In this document: in pieces, positions 1-8,386 of the stretch
How the letters are laid out: every line of letters starts with the position of its first letter
Numbering within the stretch: position 1 is the stretch's first letter
Source: Streptomyces albogriseolus
GTDB lineage: Bacteria > Actinomycetota > Actinomycetes > Streptomycetales > Streptomycetaceae
Reading direction: 5' to 3'
Length of the DNA stretch: 64,000 nucleotides
Assembly (NCBI GenBank): GCA_014650475.1
Contig: BMVA01000001.1
Coordinates: 672,886 to 736,885 of the forward strand
Position numbers and translations under genes: made by a program
The notes under the pieces: generated by a model
Databases searched by the model: none
Seen by the model: the letters and a program-made list of their open reading frames with translations, nothing else
Told to the model about the DNA's origin: nothing

Positions 1-223
1 GGTCAACGGCCTGGGCGCCGGCGACGCCTTCGGCGGCTCGCTCTGCCACGGTCTGCTCTCCGGCTGGGACCTGGAGCGGACCATGCGCCACGCCAACGCG
101 GCCGGCGCCCTCGTCGCCTCGCGCCTCGCCTGCTCGTCCGCCATGCCGACCGGGCCGGAGGTCGCCGACCTCCTCGCGCGGGCCGCGGAGCCGGACGCGG
201 CGGGCCGGCCGAACCAGTCCTGA
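1..223 (+). CDS. iolC: 5-dehydro-2-deoxygluconokinase IolC, C-terminal end (partial)
   Basis: The first 73 codons visible, read in the frame starting at base 2, are the C-terminus of a PfkB-family sugar kinase. The second PfkB signature, GAGDAFGG, sits at the very start and contains the catalytic-base Asp. The gene stops at TGA 221-223. IolC phosphorylates 5-dehydro-2-deoxygluconate in myo-inositol breakdown. The specific assignment rests on the genes that follow (aldolase, iolB, iolD), since the C-terminus alone only shows a PfkB kinase. The 5' part lies outside the window. Confidence 0.8.
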   Translation, partial: VNGLGAGDAFGGSLCHGLLSGWDLERTMRHANAAGALVASRLACSSAMPTGPEVADLLARAAEPDAAGRPNQS

Positions 224-237
224 ACGGAGCCCTTCCC

Positions 238-1113
238 TTGAACCTCAGCATCCCCGAGCTCACCACGGTCCGCGCCCGGCATCCCGAGGCCGTCGCCGAG
301 GCGGCCGCCCGCCGGGCCCGCCGTCCGCTGATCGGCGACAGCGGCCGGCTGATGATCGTGGCCGCCGACCACCCCGCGCGGGGCGCGCTCGGCATAGGCG
401 ACCGCCGTCTGGCCATGGCGGACCGCGCCGATCTGCTGGAACGCCTGTGCGTCGCGCTGTCCCGGCCGGGCGTGGACGGGGTGCTGGCCACCGCCGACAT
501 CCTGGAGGACCTGCTCCTGCTGGGGGCGCTGGAGAACAAGGTCGTCATGGGGTCGATGAACCGCGGCGGCCTGGCCGGGGCGTCCTTCGAGATGGACGAC
601 CGCTTCACCGGCCACCGAGCCGAGGACATCGAGCGGCTCGGCTTCGACGCGGGCAAGCTGCTGGTCCGCATCGACTACGACGACCCCGGCTCGCTGACCA
701 CGCTGGAGTCCTCCGCCCGCGCCGTGGACGCGATGGCGGCGCGCCGGCTGCCGGTGTTCGTGGAGCCGTTCATCTCCCGCCGGGTGGACGGACGGGTGCG
801 CAACGACCTGTCCGCCGAGGCCGTGACCCGCTCCATCGCCATCGCCTCCGGGCTCGGCGGCACCTCCGCCTACACCTGGCTGAAGCTGCCGGTCACCGAG
901 AACGTCGACGACATGGCGGAGGTGCTGCGCACCTCGACGCTGCCGGTGGTGCTGCTCGGCGGCGAGGTCGGCGACCAGGAGGCGGCCTACGAGCGCTGGG
1001 GCAAGGCGCTGCGGCTGCCCACCGTGCAGGGCATGGTCGTCGGCCGCTCCCTGCTCTACCCGGCCGAGGGCAGTGTGGAGACGGCGGTGGACACGGCCGT
1101 CGGCCTGCTGTGA
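238..1113 (+). CDS. Cgl0158-type (beta/alpha)8-barrel aldolase of the inositol operon
   Basis: A 291-aa TIM-barrel protein of the DeoC/LacD-like group found inside actinobacterial iol operons. Visible features are the strand-end motif VAADHPARG (about 41-49), LLVRIDYDD (141-149) and TWLKLP (213-218), whose Lys216 is in the right place for a Schiff base. It starts 14 bases after the iolC stop with a TTG codon preceded by GGAG, so translation is probably coupled. By family and position it is likely the aldolase that splits 2-deoxy-5-keto-gluconate 6-phosphate into malonate semialdehyde and dihydroxyacetone phosphate, the step done by IolJ elsewhere. This is inferred from context. The operon place is clear; the exact substrate is not. 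Confidence 0.75.
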   Translation: MNLSIPELTTVRARHPEAVAEAAARRARRPLIGDSGRLMIVAADHPARGALGIGDRRLAMADRADLLERLCVALSRPGVDGVLATADILEDLLLLGALENKVVMGSMNRGGLAGASFEMDDRFTGHRAEDIERLGFDAGKLLVRIDYDDPGSLTTLESSARAVDAMAARRLPVFVEPFISRRVDGRVRNDLSAEAVTRSIAIASGLGGTSAYTWLKLPVTENVDDMAEVLRTSTLPVVLLGGEVGDQEAAYERWGKALRLPTVQGMVVGRSLLYPAEGSVETAVDTAVGLL

Positions 1114-1162
1114 GACGCCCCTACGACAGCCCGTACGACGACGTACGCAGACGGAGGCACCC

Positions 1163-2056
1163 ATGACCCATCACCTTCCCGCGGGCAAGGCCGCCGCCGG
1201 CCCCTACGCCGTGGACGTGAGCCCGGAAAGCGCCGGCTGGGAGTACTCCTCGCTGCGCGTGCTGCGGCTGGAGCCGGGCGGCTCGCACACCTTCGACACC
1301 GGGGACAGCGAGTGGATCGTGCTGCCGCTGGCCGGCGCGTGCACGGTCGCCTCGGACGACGACTTCGGCCACGAGGAGTTCGCGCTCACCGGCCGGACGA
1401 GCGTGTTCCACGGGGTCACCGACTTCGCCTATGTGCCGCGCGACGCCCGGGTCACCGTGTCGTCGGCGGAAGGCGGGCGGTTCGCGCTGACCGGCGCCCG
1501 CTGCACGCGGCGGCTGCCCGCGCGGTACGGACCCGCGTCGGACGTGCCGGTGGAGCTGCGCGGCACCGGGAACTGCTCCCGCCAGGTCAACAACTTCGGC
1601 GCGGCGGGCGTCCTGGAGTGCGACAAGCTGATCGCGGTCGAGGTGCTCACCCCGGGCGGCAACTGGTCGTCGTTCCCGCCGCACAAGCACGACGAGCACC
1701 GGCCGGGCGAGGAGTCGGTGCTGGAGGAGATCTACTACTTCGAGATCGCCGCCCACGACGGCACACCGGGCCTCGGCTACCAGCGGGTCTCCCCGTCCGG
1801 CCCGGGCCGCGACACGGACGTGCTGGCCGAGGTGCGCGACGGCGACGTCGTCCTCATCCCTGACGGCTGGCACGGGCCGTCCATGGCGGTGCCCGGCCAC
1901 CACATGTACTACCTGAACGTCATGGCGGGACCCGAGACCGAGCGCGCCTGGCTGATCTGCGACCACCCCGACCACGCCTGGATCCGCGACACCTGGCCCG
2001 AGCAGCCCGTCGACCCCCGACTCCCCCTCTACACCGCACCGGAGAGGTCCGCATGA
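1163..2056 (+). CDS. iolB: 5-deoxy-glucuronate isomerase IolB
   Basis: A 297-aa bicupin matching the usual length of IolB, which isomerises 5-deoxy-glucuronate to 2-deoxy-5-keto-gluconate. The metal-binding cupin motif FPPHKHDEHRPGEES lies at about 171-185, with EEIYYFEI just after it and PDGWHGPS (233-240) supplying the last His. ATG 1163 was chosen because AGGAGGC-like bases (GGAGGC, 1154-1159) precede it at good spacing. Its TGA overlaps the ATG of iolD (ATGA at 2053-2056), so the two are translationally coupled. Confidence 0.95.
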   Translation: MTHHLPAGKAAAGPYAVDVSPESAGWEYSSLRVLRLEPGGSHTFDTGDSEWIVLPLAGACTVASDDDFGHEEFALTGRTSVFHGVTDFAYVPRDARVTVSSAEGGRFALTGARCTRRLPARYGPASDVPVELRGTGNCSRQVNNFGAAGVLECDKLIAVEVLTPGGNWSSFPPHKHDEHRPGEESVLEEIYYFEIAAHDGTPGLGYQRVSPSGPGRDTDVLAEVRDGDVVLIPDGWHGPSMAVPGHHMYYLNVMAGPETERAWLICDHPDHAWIRDTWPEQPVDPRLPLYTAPERSA

Positions 2057-3924
2057 GCGCCACCACCCGCCGACTGACCACCGCCCAGGCCCTGGTGCGG
2101 TTCCTGTCCGCGCAGTACACCGAGCGGGACGGCGTGCGCCGCCGGCTGATCGCGGGCACCTGGGGCATCTTCGGCCACGGCAACGTCGCCGGGCTCGGCC
2201 AGGCCCTGGTGGAGTACCGGGACGCCATGCCGTACCACCAAGGCCGCAACGAGCAGGCGATGGTGCACGCGGCCGTCGGGTACGCCCGCCAGCTCAACCG
2301 CCTCTCCGCGCAGGCGGTGACCACGTCCATCGGTCCTGGCGCGACCAACCTGGTCACCGGCGCCGCGCTCGCCACGATCAACCGGCTGCCGGTGCTGCTG
2401 CTGCCCGGCGACTACTTCGCCTCCCGCGCCGCCGACCCGCTGCTCCAGCAGCTGGAGCACCCCGTGGAGGCCGACGTGTCGGTCAACGACACGCTCCGCC
2501 CGGTGTCCCGCTACTTCGACCGGGTCACCCGCCCCGAAGCGCTGATCGCGTCCGCGCTGCACGCGATGCGGGTGCTCGCCGACCCGGCCGAGACCGGCGC
2601 GGTCACCCTGGCGCTGCCGCAGGACGTGCAGGCGGAGGCGTACGACTGGCCGGAGGAGTTCTTCGCCGAGCGGGTCTGGACCGTGCGCAGGCCCGCCCCT
2701 GACCCGGTGGAGCTGGACGCGGCCGTGGCAGCCGTACGGGCGGCGCGCCGGCCGCTGATCGTCGCGGGCGGCGGGGTGCACCACAGCGAGGCCGAGGACG
2801 CGCTGCGCGCGCTGGTGGACGCCACCGGCATCCCGGTCGCCTCCACCCAGGCCGGCAAGGGCTCGCTCAGCCATGACCACCCCGCCGACCTGGGCGGCAT
2901 CGGCCACACCGGTACGGCGGTGAGCGACGCGCTGGCCCGCGACGCCGACGTGGTGATCGGCGTCGGCACCCGCTACACCGACTTCACCACCGCCTCCGGC
3001 ACCCTGTTCCGGAACCCGGACGTGACGTTCGTGAACCTCAACATCACCGGCTTCGACGCCCACAAGCTCGCCGCCCGCCCCCTGGTGTGCGACGCGCGCA
3101 CCGGCCTGGAGCGGCTCGCCGAGGGACTCGCCGGGTACCGCGTGGACGCGGACTACGAGGCGGAGTACCGGACCGGCAAGGAGCGCTGGGACGAGGTCGT
3201 CGAGGCGGCCCTGCGCGCCGACGACGACACCGCCGTGCCGACCCAGACACAGGTGCTGGGCGCGCTGGACGCGGTGGTCGGCGACGACGACGTGGTGATC
3301 AACGCGGCCGGTTCGCTCCCGGGCGACCTGCACAAGCTGTGGCGCGCCCGCAGCCCCCGCCAGTACCACCTGGAGTACGGCTACTCCTGCATGGGCTACG
3401 AGATCCCGGCCTCGCTCGGCGTCCAGCAGGCCGCGCCCGGCACACCTGTGTGGGCCCTGGTCGGCGACGGCACGTATCTGATGATGCCCACGGAGATCGT
3501 CACCGCCGTGCAGGAGGGCCTGCCCGTCAACGTGGTCCTCGTCCAGAACCACGGCTACGCCTCCATCGGCGGCCTGTCGGAGGAGACCGGCGGCGAGCGC
3601 TACGGCACCGCCTACCGCCACCGCGCCGCCGACGGCTCCTTCACCGGCGCCCCGCTGCCGGTGGACCTCGCGGCGAACGCGGCCAGCCTCGGCATGGACG
3701 TGCTGCGCGCCAAGACGGTGCGGGAGCTGCGCACCGCCCTCGCGCAGGCCCGCGCCTCCGACCGTCCGACCTGTGTGTACGTCGAGACCGACCCGGCGCC
3801 GACCGCTCCCCCGGCCGAGGCGTGGTGGGACGTGCCGGTGGCGGAGGTCGCCACCCGCGAGGCCGCCGTCCGGGCCCGCGAACGGTACGAGGCTCAGGTC
3901 GCGGGGCGCCGCCGCCACCTGTGA
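2053..3924 (+). CDS. iolD: 3D-(3,5/4)-trihydroxycyclohexane-1,2-dione hydrolase IolD
   Basis: A 623-aa thiamine-diphosphate enzyme that opens the inositol-derived ring to 5-deoxy-glucuronate. It shows the ThDP architecture: an N-terminal PYR domain with the activating Glu in GRNEQAMVHAA (about E67), a central domain (200-350), and a C-terminal PP domain with the Mg/ThDP motif GDGTYLMMPTEI starting near 473 and the Asn of VQNHGYAS near 498. The length is normal for IolD. It overlaps iolB by four bases and is the last catabolic gene here; the regulator follows 48 bases later. Confidence 0.95.
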   Translation: MSATTRRLTTAQALVRFLSAQYTERDGVRRRLIAGTWGIFGHGNVAGLGQALVEYRDAMPYHQGRNEQAMVHAAVGYARQLNRLSAQAVTTSIGPGATNLVTGAALATINRLPVLLLPGDYFASRAADPLLQQLEHPVEADVSVNDTLRPVSRYFDRVTRPEALIASALHAMRVLADPAETGAVTLALPQDVQAEAYDWPEEFFAERVWTVRRPAPDPVELDAAVAAVRAARRPLIVAGGGVHHSEAEDALRALVDATGIPVASTQAGKGSLSHDHPADLGGIGHTGTAVSDALARDADVVIGVGTRYTDFTTASGTLFRNPDVTFVNLNITGFDAHKLAARPLVCDARTGLERLAEGLAGYRVDADYEAEYRTGKERWDEVVEAALRADDDTAVPTQTQVLGALDAVVGDDDVVINAAGSLPGDLHKLWRARSPRQYHLEYGYSCMGYEIPASLGVQQAAPGTPVWALVGDGTYLMMPTEIVTAVQEGLPVNVVLVQNHGYASIGGLSEETGGERYGTAYRHRAADGSFTGAPLPVDLAANAASLGMDVLRAKTVRELRTALAQARASDRPTCVYVETDPAPTAPPAEAWWDVPVAEVATREAAVRARERYEAQVAGRRRHL

Positions 3925-3972
3925 ACCCGTCCCCCACGCTCCGACCGGAAGCCCCGACAGGAAGGCACGTCC

Positions 3973-4758
3973 ATGGCGAAGACCGGTGACCCCGCACGCG
4001 CCGCGGCCGGACCGGCGACGCACTCCCTGGACTTCGCCCTGGACCGGGGCAGTCCGGTGCCGCTGTACTACCAGCTCGCCCAGCAGCTGGAGGCGGCGAT
4101 CTCCAGCGGGGTGCTCGCGCCCGGCGACCTGCTGGGCAACGAGGTGGACCTCTCGGTGCGCCTCGGCCTGTCCCGGCCGACCGTCCGCCAGGCCATCCAG
4201 TCCCTGGTGGACAAGGGGCTGCTGGTCCGGCGGCGCGGGGTGGGCACGCAGGTGGTGCACAGCCAGGTGCGCCGCTCCCTGGAGCTGACCAGCCTCTACG
4301 ACGATCTGGAGGCGGCCGGGCAGGCCCCGACCACGGAGGTGGTCCGCAACGAGACCGTCCCGGCGCCGCCCGGTGTGGCCGCCGCCCTGGGGCTGCCCGA
4401 GGGCGCCGAGGTGATCGTCCTGGAGCGGCTGCGCCGCACCCACGGCCTGCCGGTCGCCCTGCTGGGCAACTACCTCCCGGCGGGCCTGCTCGACCTGGAC
4501 GGCGACCGCCTGGAGGCGACCGGCCTGTACCGGATGATGCGCGCGGCCGGCATCACCCTGCACAGCGCCCGCCAGACGGTCGGCGCCCGCTCGGCGACCG
4601 CCGAGGAGGCGTCCCGCCTGGACGAGAAGGAGGGCGCGGCCCTGCTCACCATGCAGCGCACCGCGTACGACGACACGGGCCGTGCGGTGGAGTACGGCAG
4701 CCACATCTACCGCGCGTCCCGGTACTCCTTCGACTTCCAGCTGCTGGTCAGGTCCTGA
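3973..4758 (+). CDS. GntR-family (HutC/UTRA) regulator, likely of the inositol operon
   Basis: A 261-aa repressor-type protein. Residues about 22-92 form a winged helix with recognition helix SRPTVRQAIQSLVDKGLL; the rest (about 100-255) is a UTRA ligand-binding domain ending with YGSHIYRASRYSFDFQ. The ATG has AGGAAGG upstream (3960-3966). It lies directly downstream of iolD on the same strand, so it probably senses an inositol catabolite and represses the iol operon. That role is inferred from position; I cannot see the iol promoter in this window. Confidence 0.85.
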   Translation: MAKTGDPARAAAGPATHSLDFALDRGSPVPLYYQLAQQLEAAISSGVLAPGDLLGNEVDLSVRLGLSRPTVRQAIQSLVDKGLLVRRRGVGTQVVHSQVRRSLELTSLYDDLEAAGQAPTTEVVRNETVPAPPGVAAALGLPEGAEVIVLERLRRTHGLPVALLGNYLPAGLLDLDGDRLEATGLYRMMRAAGITLHSARQTVGARSATAEEASRLDEKEGAALLTMQRTAYDDTGRAVEYGSHIYRASRYSFDFQLLVRS

Positions 4759-4858
4759 GGCGAGGCGGTCCTTGATCACGGCCACCGCGGGCGGCGGACG
4801 GAACCTGTTCCGCCTCGTCCTTCGTCCTGATCGACGGGACGAGTGAACAGGGAGACGT

Positions 4859-5797
4859 GTGGAGCGCTACGCGGAGTGGCAGCGGGGGCGGGTGCTCGTG
4901 GCGTGCGCGGTGCTGACGGCCGGGCTGCTGACGTTCCACGGGGTGGTGCCCAACTCGCCGGGGCGGCTGGGCAGTCTGCTGGAGACGTTTCTGCCGTGGC
5001 TCGCACTGGTGGCCGTCCCGCTGTTCGGGCTGGCCCTGCTGCGCCGTTCGGCCGTCGCGCTGCTGGCCCTGCTGCTGCCCGTGGCGGCCTGGACGCATCT
5101 GTTCGGCGGGCTGCTGCTGCCCGGGGCCGCGTCCGGCCCGCACGGCCTGCTGGTGGTGCAGCACAACGTCAGCGACGAGAACACCGACCCGGCGGGCACG
5201 GCCCGGGACCTGGCCGGCGCCGGGCCCGACCTCATCGCGCTGCAGGAGCTGGTGGATCCGGCCCTGTCGGTCTACCGGAGGACGCTCGCCGCCGACTACC
5301 CGTACCACGCGGTCCGGGGCACCGTCGGGCTGTGGTCGAAGCATCCGCTCACCGGGGTCCGCCCGCTGGACATCAAGCCCGCCGACATCACGGAGCCGTG
5401 GAGCCGAGGGCTGCGGACCGTGGTCCACACCCCGTACGGCGAGATCGCCGCGTACGTCGCCCACCTGCCCTCGGTCCGGGTCGGCACGCGCGGCCTTGCG
5501 TCCGCCCGGCGCGACGAGAGCGCCGGCCTGCTGGGCCGGGCCGTGGCCGCCGAGCGGCTGGAACAGGTGGTCCTGATGGGAGACCTCAACGGCACGGCCG
5601 ACGACCGCGGGCTGGCCCCGCTGACCTCACGGATGGACGTGGCACGACGGGGCTTCGCCTTCAGCTATCCCGCCGCCCTGCCGGTGGCCCGCATCGACCA
5701 GGTCATGGCCCGCTCGGCGCGCGTCGACCACGTCCGCGCCCTGCCCGCCACCGGCAGCGACCATCTGCCGGTGGCGGCCCGCGTCACTCTGCGCTGA
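4859..5797 (+). CDS. membrane-anchored endonuclease/exonuclease/phosphatase family protein
   Basis: A 312-aa protein. The first ~90 residues contain three hydrophobic segments (about 11-29, 43-61, 66-85), so the catalytic domain is probably extracytoplasmic. The EEP-fold motifs follow in order: QHNVSDEN (101-108), metal-binding Glu in IALQEL (E130), GDLNG (241-245) and GSDHLPV (299-305). Such proteins hydrolyse phosphodiesters of DNA, phospholipid or sugar phosphates; the substrate cannot be read from sequence. GTG 4859 was chosen because GGAG lies four bases upstream and the membrane segment begins soon after. Confidence 0.8.
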   Translation: MERYAEWQRGRVLVACAVLTAGLLTFHGVVPNSPGRLGSLLETFLPWLALVAVPLFGLALLRRSAVALLALLLPVAAWTHLFGGLLLPGAASGPHGLLVVQHNVSDENTDPAGTARDLAGAGPDLIALQELVDPALSVYRRTLAADYPYHAVRGTVGLWSKHPLTGVRPLDIKPADITEPWSRGLRTVVHTPYGEIAAYVAHLPSVRVGTRGLASARRDESAGLLGRAVAAERLEQVVLMGDLNGTADDRGLAPLTSRMDVARRGFAFSYPAALPVARIDQVMARSARVDHVRALPATGSDHLPVAARVTLR

Positions 5798-6053
5798 CCC
5801 CGGCGAACGGGCCCGCTCGAGGATCTCGATGTCCTCGTCCTCGACAAGACCGGTGACGGTCCGTCAACCGAGTCGTACCGGTGCGGCCGCAACGGCTCGG
5901 CACCGTCAGCCCCGGCCGGCCAGACCGTCGAGCACACCGGACTCGCCCCCTGCGACTACAACGGATGCGACAACTGGCTCAGGAGTACCTTCGGGGGCGA
6001 CAAGGTCTCAACGAGCTCAAGCGCATGCTGACGCAGATCCGGCGAGGAAAGCT
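5798..6053 (+). pseudogene. decayed stretch before the immunity-like gene; possible toxin remnant
   Basis: About 255 bases without an intact gene. Two overlapping reading frames have protein-like content: one (about 5818-6030) reads EDLDVLVLDKTGDG and later APCDYNGCDNWL, and the other (5965-6057) reads LRGRQGLNELKRML and ends IRRGKL. The second frame stops at TGA 6055-6057, overlapping the GTG of the next gene (GTGA). The change of frame suggests a 3' remnant of a longer gene, perhaps the toxin partner of the SUKH-like gene that follows. This is inference only; no toxin domain is recognisable. Confidence 0.35.
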
Positions 6054-6689
6054 GTGAGCGACGGAGCGTCACGAAAGGGACTTCTCGTGGGGTACACACC
6101 TCGGTGGCTGACGGCATCGTCGTGGGAGGAGGACGGCATCCTGGAACTGGACGCCGACGCGCTCTCCGGCTCGGACAGTTGGCCGGAGGCCGTGCGCGAA
6201 GCACTCGGCACGGCCCAGCGGTACGGGCTGCCGCGGGAGGCCGCCATGTTCTACCCGAGTACGCACGGTGCTCCCTTCACCGTCGTCTCCGATCCGTCCG
6301 GTCACCGGTACTGGAGGCTGGGCCAGCACGACGCCCAGCTGAATCCCGGATACCACGTCCCCGAGTACGTGCTCGACAGCGACGGGAGGGTGCTGCTGCT
6401 GGACCCGTCGCTGCCGAAGCCCCGGTTCGTGAACTCGTCACTGATCGCGTTCCTCGACGCCCTCGCCGCCTGGGACCACCGGTGCGAGCACGTCGACGAC
6501 TTCGACGATCTCGAGTCCGAGGAGGACGAGGACGAGGACGACGAGGACGCGATGGATCCGTCGGAGGCGGCACGGATCGCCTTCGGACTGGAGATCAGGG
6601 ACCGGCTTCGTGAGCTCGACCCGCCGGCGTTCGAGATGGACACCTGGTGGGACCGGGTCTACGAGGAGGTGGAACTCGACGCCATCTGA
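6054..6689 (+). CDS. SUKH-4/SMI1-like immunity protein
   Basis: A 211-aa acidic protein. The pattern GHRYWRLGQ (83-91), DSDGRVLLLD (108-117) and PRFVNSSLIAFLDALAAW (123-140) is typical of SUKH-superfamily immunity proteins, which neutralise nuclease or deaminase toxins delivered by polymorphic secretion systems. Residues 147-168 are almost all Asp/Glu, suited to mimic nucleic acid or bind a basic toxin. The start GTG 6054 was preferred because GAGGAAAG precedes it and it overlaps the stop of the fragment upstream. No intact toxin gene is adjacent, so this is an orphan antidote or a gene with another role. Confidence 0.65.
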   Translation: MSDGASRKGLLVGYTPRWLTASSWEEDGILELDADALSGSDSWPEAVREALGTAQRYGLPREAAMFYPSTHGAPFTVVSDPSGHRYWRLGQHDAQLNPGYHVPEYVLDSDGRVLLLDPSLPKPRFVNSSLIAFLDALAAWDHRCEHVDDFDDLESEEDEDEDDEDAMDPSEAARIAFGLEIRDRLRELDPPAFEMDTWWDRVYEEVELDAI

Positions 6690-6710
6690 CGGGCGCCGCT
6701 GAGTGAGAAG

Positions 6711-6743
6711 GGGCCCTGCCCGGAGAGGATCCGGGCAGGGCCC
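6711..6743. terminator. bidirectional hairpin terminator
   Basis: Thirteen-base perfect inverted repeat (6711-6723 with 6731-6743, GGGCCCTGCCCGG) with a 7-base loop. It lies 21 bases after the SUKH-like stop and ahead of the tRNA gene on the other strand, so it can end transcription from both sides. Confidence 0.75.
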
Positions 6744-6855
6744 CTGTCCGTTCAGCACGCCGCCCGGCGGGACGGAGTTCTGGAAACGACCGAGGGCCCT
6801 GTCCCACGTGATGTGGACAAGGCCCTGATCCGGGCTCCGAGCCCGCACTGCACCG

Positions 6856-6929
<74 letters not shown>

Positions 6930-7028
6930 GTGCGGTCACATGCGGTGAACCGCGTGATCGCGCGGACAGTACTTTACCCCACCCCCCGGGCCGCGTCGAA
7001 GCGGGCCCGGACTTGGGACAATCGGCGT

Positions 7029-7553
7029 ATGGGCAGCATGGACAGTACGTCCGCCGGCCGGACAGCCGCCGCGCGGGACCGGGACGACGAGGGGCGGGCG
7101 CGCAACGCACGGCCCCGTGACGGGCTCGGGCGGCCCCTGCCGTACGGCGCGGAAGGGGTGCCCCGGCAGCCCGAGGGGGTCGTGCGGCGGCCGGAGGAGA
7201 GCGTGGCGGAGGCGCAGCGGCTGCTCGACGAGGGCAAGCCGTTCCACGCGCACGAAGTGTTCGAGGACGCCTGGAAGTCGGGGCCGGAGAAGGAACGGGA
7301 GCTGTGGCGAGGGCTGGCACAGCTCGCCGTGGGGCTCACCCATGCCGCGCGGGGGAACGCCACCGGAGGGGCGCGGCTCCTGCGGCGCGGGGCCGGCGCG
7401 GCGGAGGAGTGGGCAGCCGGGGCGGGTCTTCGCCCGCACGGGATCGATCTTCCCGGTGTGATCGCCTGGGCCCGGGAGCTGGCGACGGAGGTGGAGCGGG
7501 GTGTCCCGGTGGATGCGGGAACGCGGGCGCCCCGGCTGCGGGGCGGCTCCTGA
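7029..7553 (+). CDS. DUF309 family protein
   Basis: A 174-aa protein with the DUF309 core at about 60-120: EAQRLLDEGKPFHAHEVFEDAWK followed by ELWRGLAQLAVGLTHAARGN, where the His-rich FHAHE motif and the RGLAQ helix are diagnostic. The function of the family is unknown. The first ~50 residues are charged and low in complexity. ATG 7029 was chosen because longer upstream extensions run back through the promoter region and over the tRNA-proximal sequence; ATG 7038 is an alternative. It is followed 56 bases later by cobF. Confidence 0.75.
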   Translation: MGSMDSTSAGRTAAARDRDDEGRARNARPRDGLGRPLPYGAEGVPRQPEGVVRRPEESVAEAQRLLDEGKPFHAHEVFEDAWKSGPEKERELWRGLAQLAVGLTHAARGNATGGARLLRRGAGAAEEWAAGAGLRPHGIDLPGVIAWARELATEVERGVPVDAGTRAPRLRGGS

Positions 7554-7609
7554 ACGCAGGGGCCGGGTGCGGTGTCAACGCGGCGAGTACCGTGCGGCAG
7601 ACTCGGGGT

Positions 7610-8386
7610 GTGCGGACTCTTCATGTGATCGGTATCGGCGCGGGTGACCCCGACCAGCTCACCCTGCAGGCGGTCAGGGCCATGCGGGACACGGACGTGT
7701 TCTTCCTGCTCGACAAGGGCGAGGCGAAGGCGGACCTGACGCGGCTGCGCCGGGACATGCTGGAGACGCATCTGTCGGACCGCACGTACCGCGTCGTCGA
7801 GGCGCGTGACCCCCAGCGGGACCGCTCGGCGGGCGGCTCGGCCTACTCCCCCGCCGTCGGCGACTGGCGCAGCGCCCGTGCCGACGTCTACGAGCGGATG
7901 ATCACGGAGGAGCTGGGCGAGGACGGGACCGGCGCGTTCCTCGTGTGGGGCGACCCGTCGCTGTACGACAGCACGCTCGGCATCCTGGAGGAGGTCCTGG
8001 AGCGCGGGACCGTCTCCTTCGTGTACGACGTCGTGCCGGGCGTCAGCAGTGTGTCCGCGCTGGTGGCCCGGCACCGGACGGGGCTCAACCGTGTCGCGCG
8101 CCCGGTGCAGATCACCACGGGACGACGGCTCGCGGAGGAGGGATTCCCGGAGGGCGTGGACGACGTGGTGGTGATGCTGGACGCGCATCAGCGTTTCCGC
8201 GCCTTCGCCGACGAGGACGTCGACATCTACTGGGGCGCCTACATCGGCACCCCGGACGAGATCCTGGTCTCCGGTCCGGTCGCCGAGGCCGCCCCGCGCA
8301 TCGAGCGCCTGCGCGCCGAGGCGCGGGAGCGCAAGGGCTGGATCATGGACACCTATCTGCTGCGCCGCTCCCCCGGCGAGCGTTAG
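7610..8386 (+). CDS. cobF: precorrin-6A synthase (deacetylating) CobF
   Basis: A 258-aa tetrapyrrole methylase. The N-terminal glycine motif IGIGAGDPDQLT (7-18) and the GDPSLYD motif mark the SAM-binding corrin methylase fold; PGVSSVSAL and the YWGAYIGTPDE segment fit CobF, which methylates C-1 of precorrin-5 and releases acetate in aerobic cobalamin synthesis. GTG 7610 gives a start directly at the first beta strand. Its TAG overlaps the stop of the convergent cobK by four bases. No other cob genes are nearby, so the pair is separate from the main cobalamin cluster. Confidence 0.92.
   Translation: MRTLHVIGIGAGDPDQLTLQAVRAMRDTDVFFLLDKGEAKADLTRLRRDMLETHLSDRTYRVVEARDPQRDRSAGGSAYSPAVGDWRSARADVYERMITEELGEDGTGAFLVWGDPSLYDSTLGILEEVLERGTVSFVYDVVPGVSSVSALVARHRTGLNRVARPVQITTGRRLAEEGFPEGVDDVVVMLDAHQRFRAFADEDVDIYWGAYIGTPDEILVSGPVAEAAPRIERLRAEARERKGWIMDTYLLRRSPGER

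Noticed and set aside
2029-4785. A 918-codon minus-strand frame across iolD and the GntR gene
   Set aside because: Antisense shadow of clearly recognised genes, with repetitive Gly/Ala/Arg composition and no domains.
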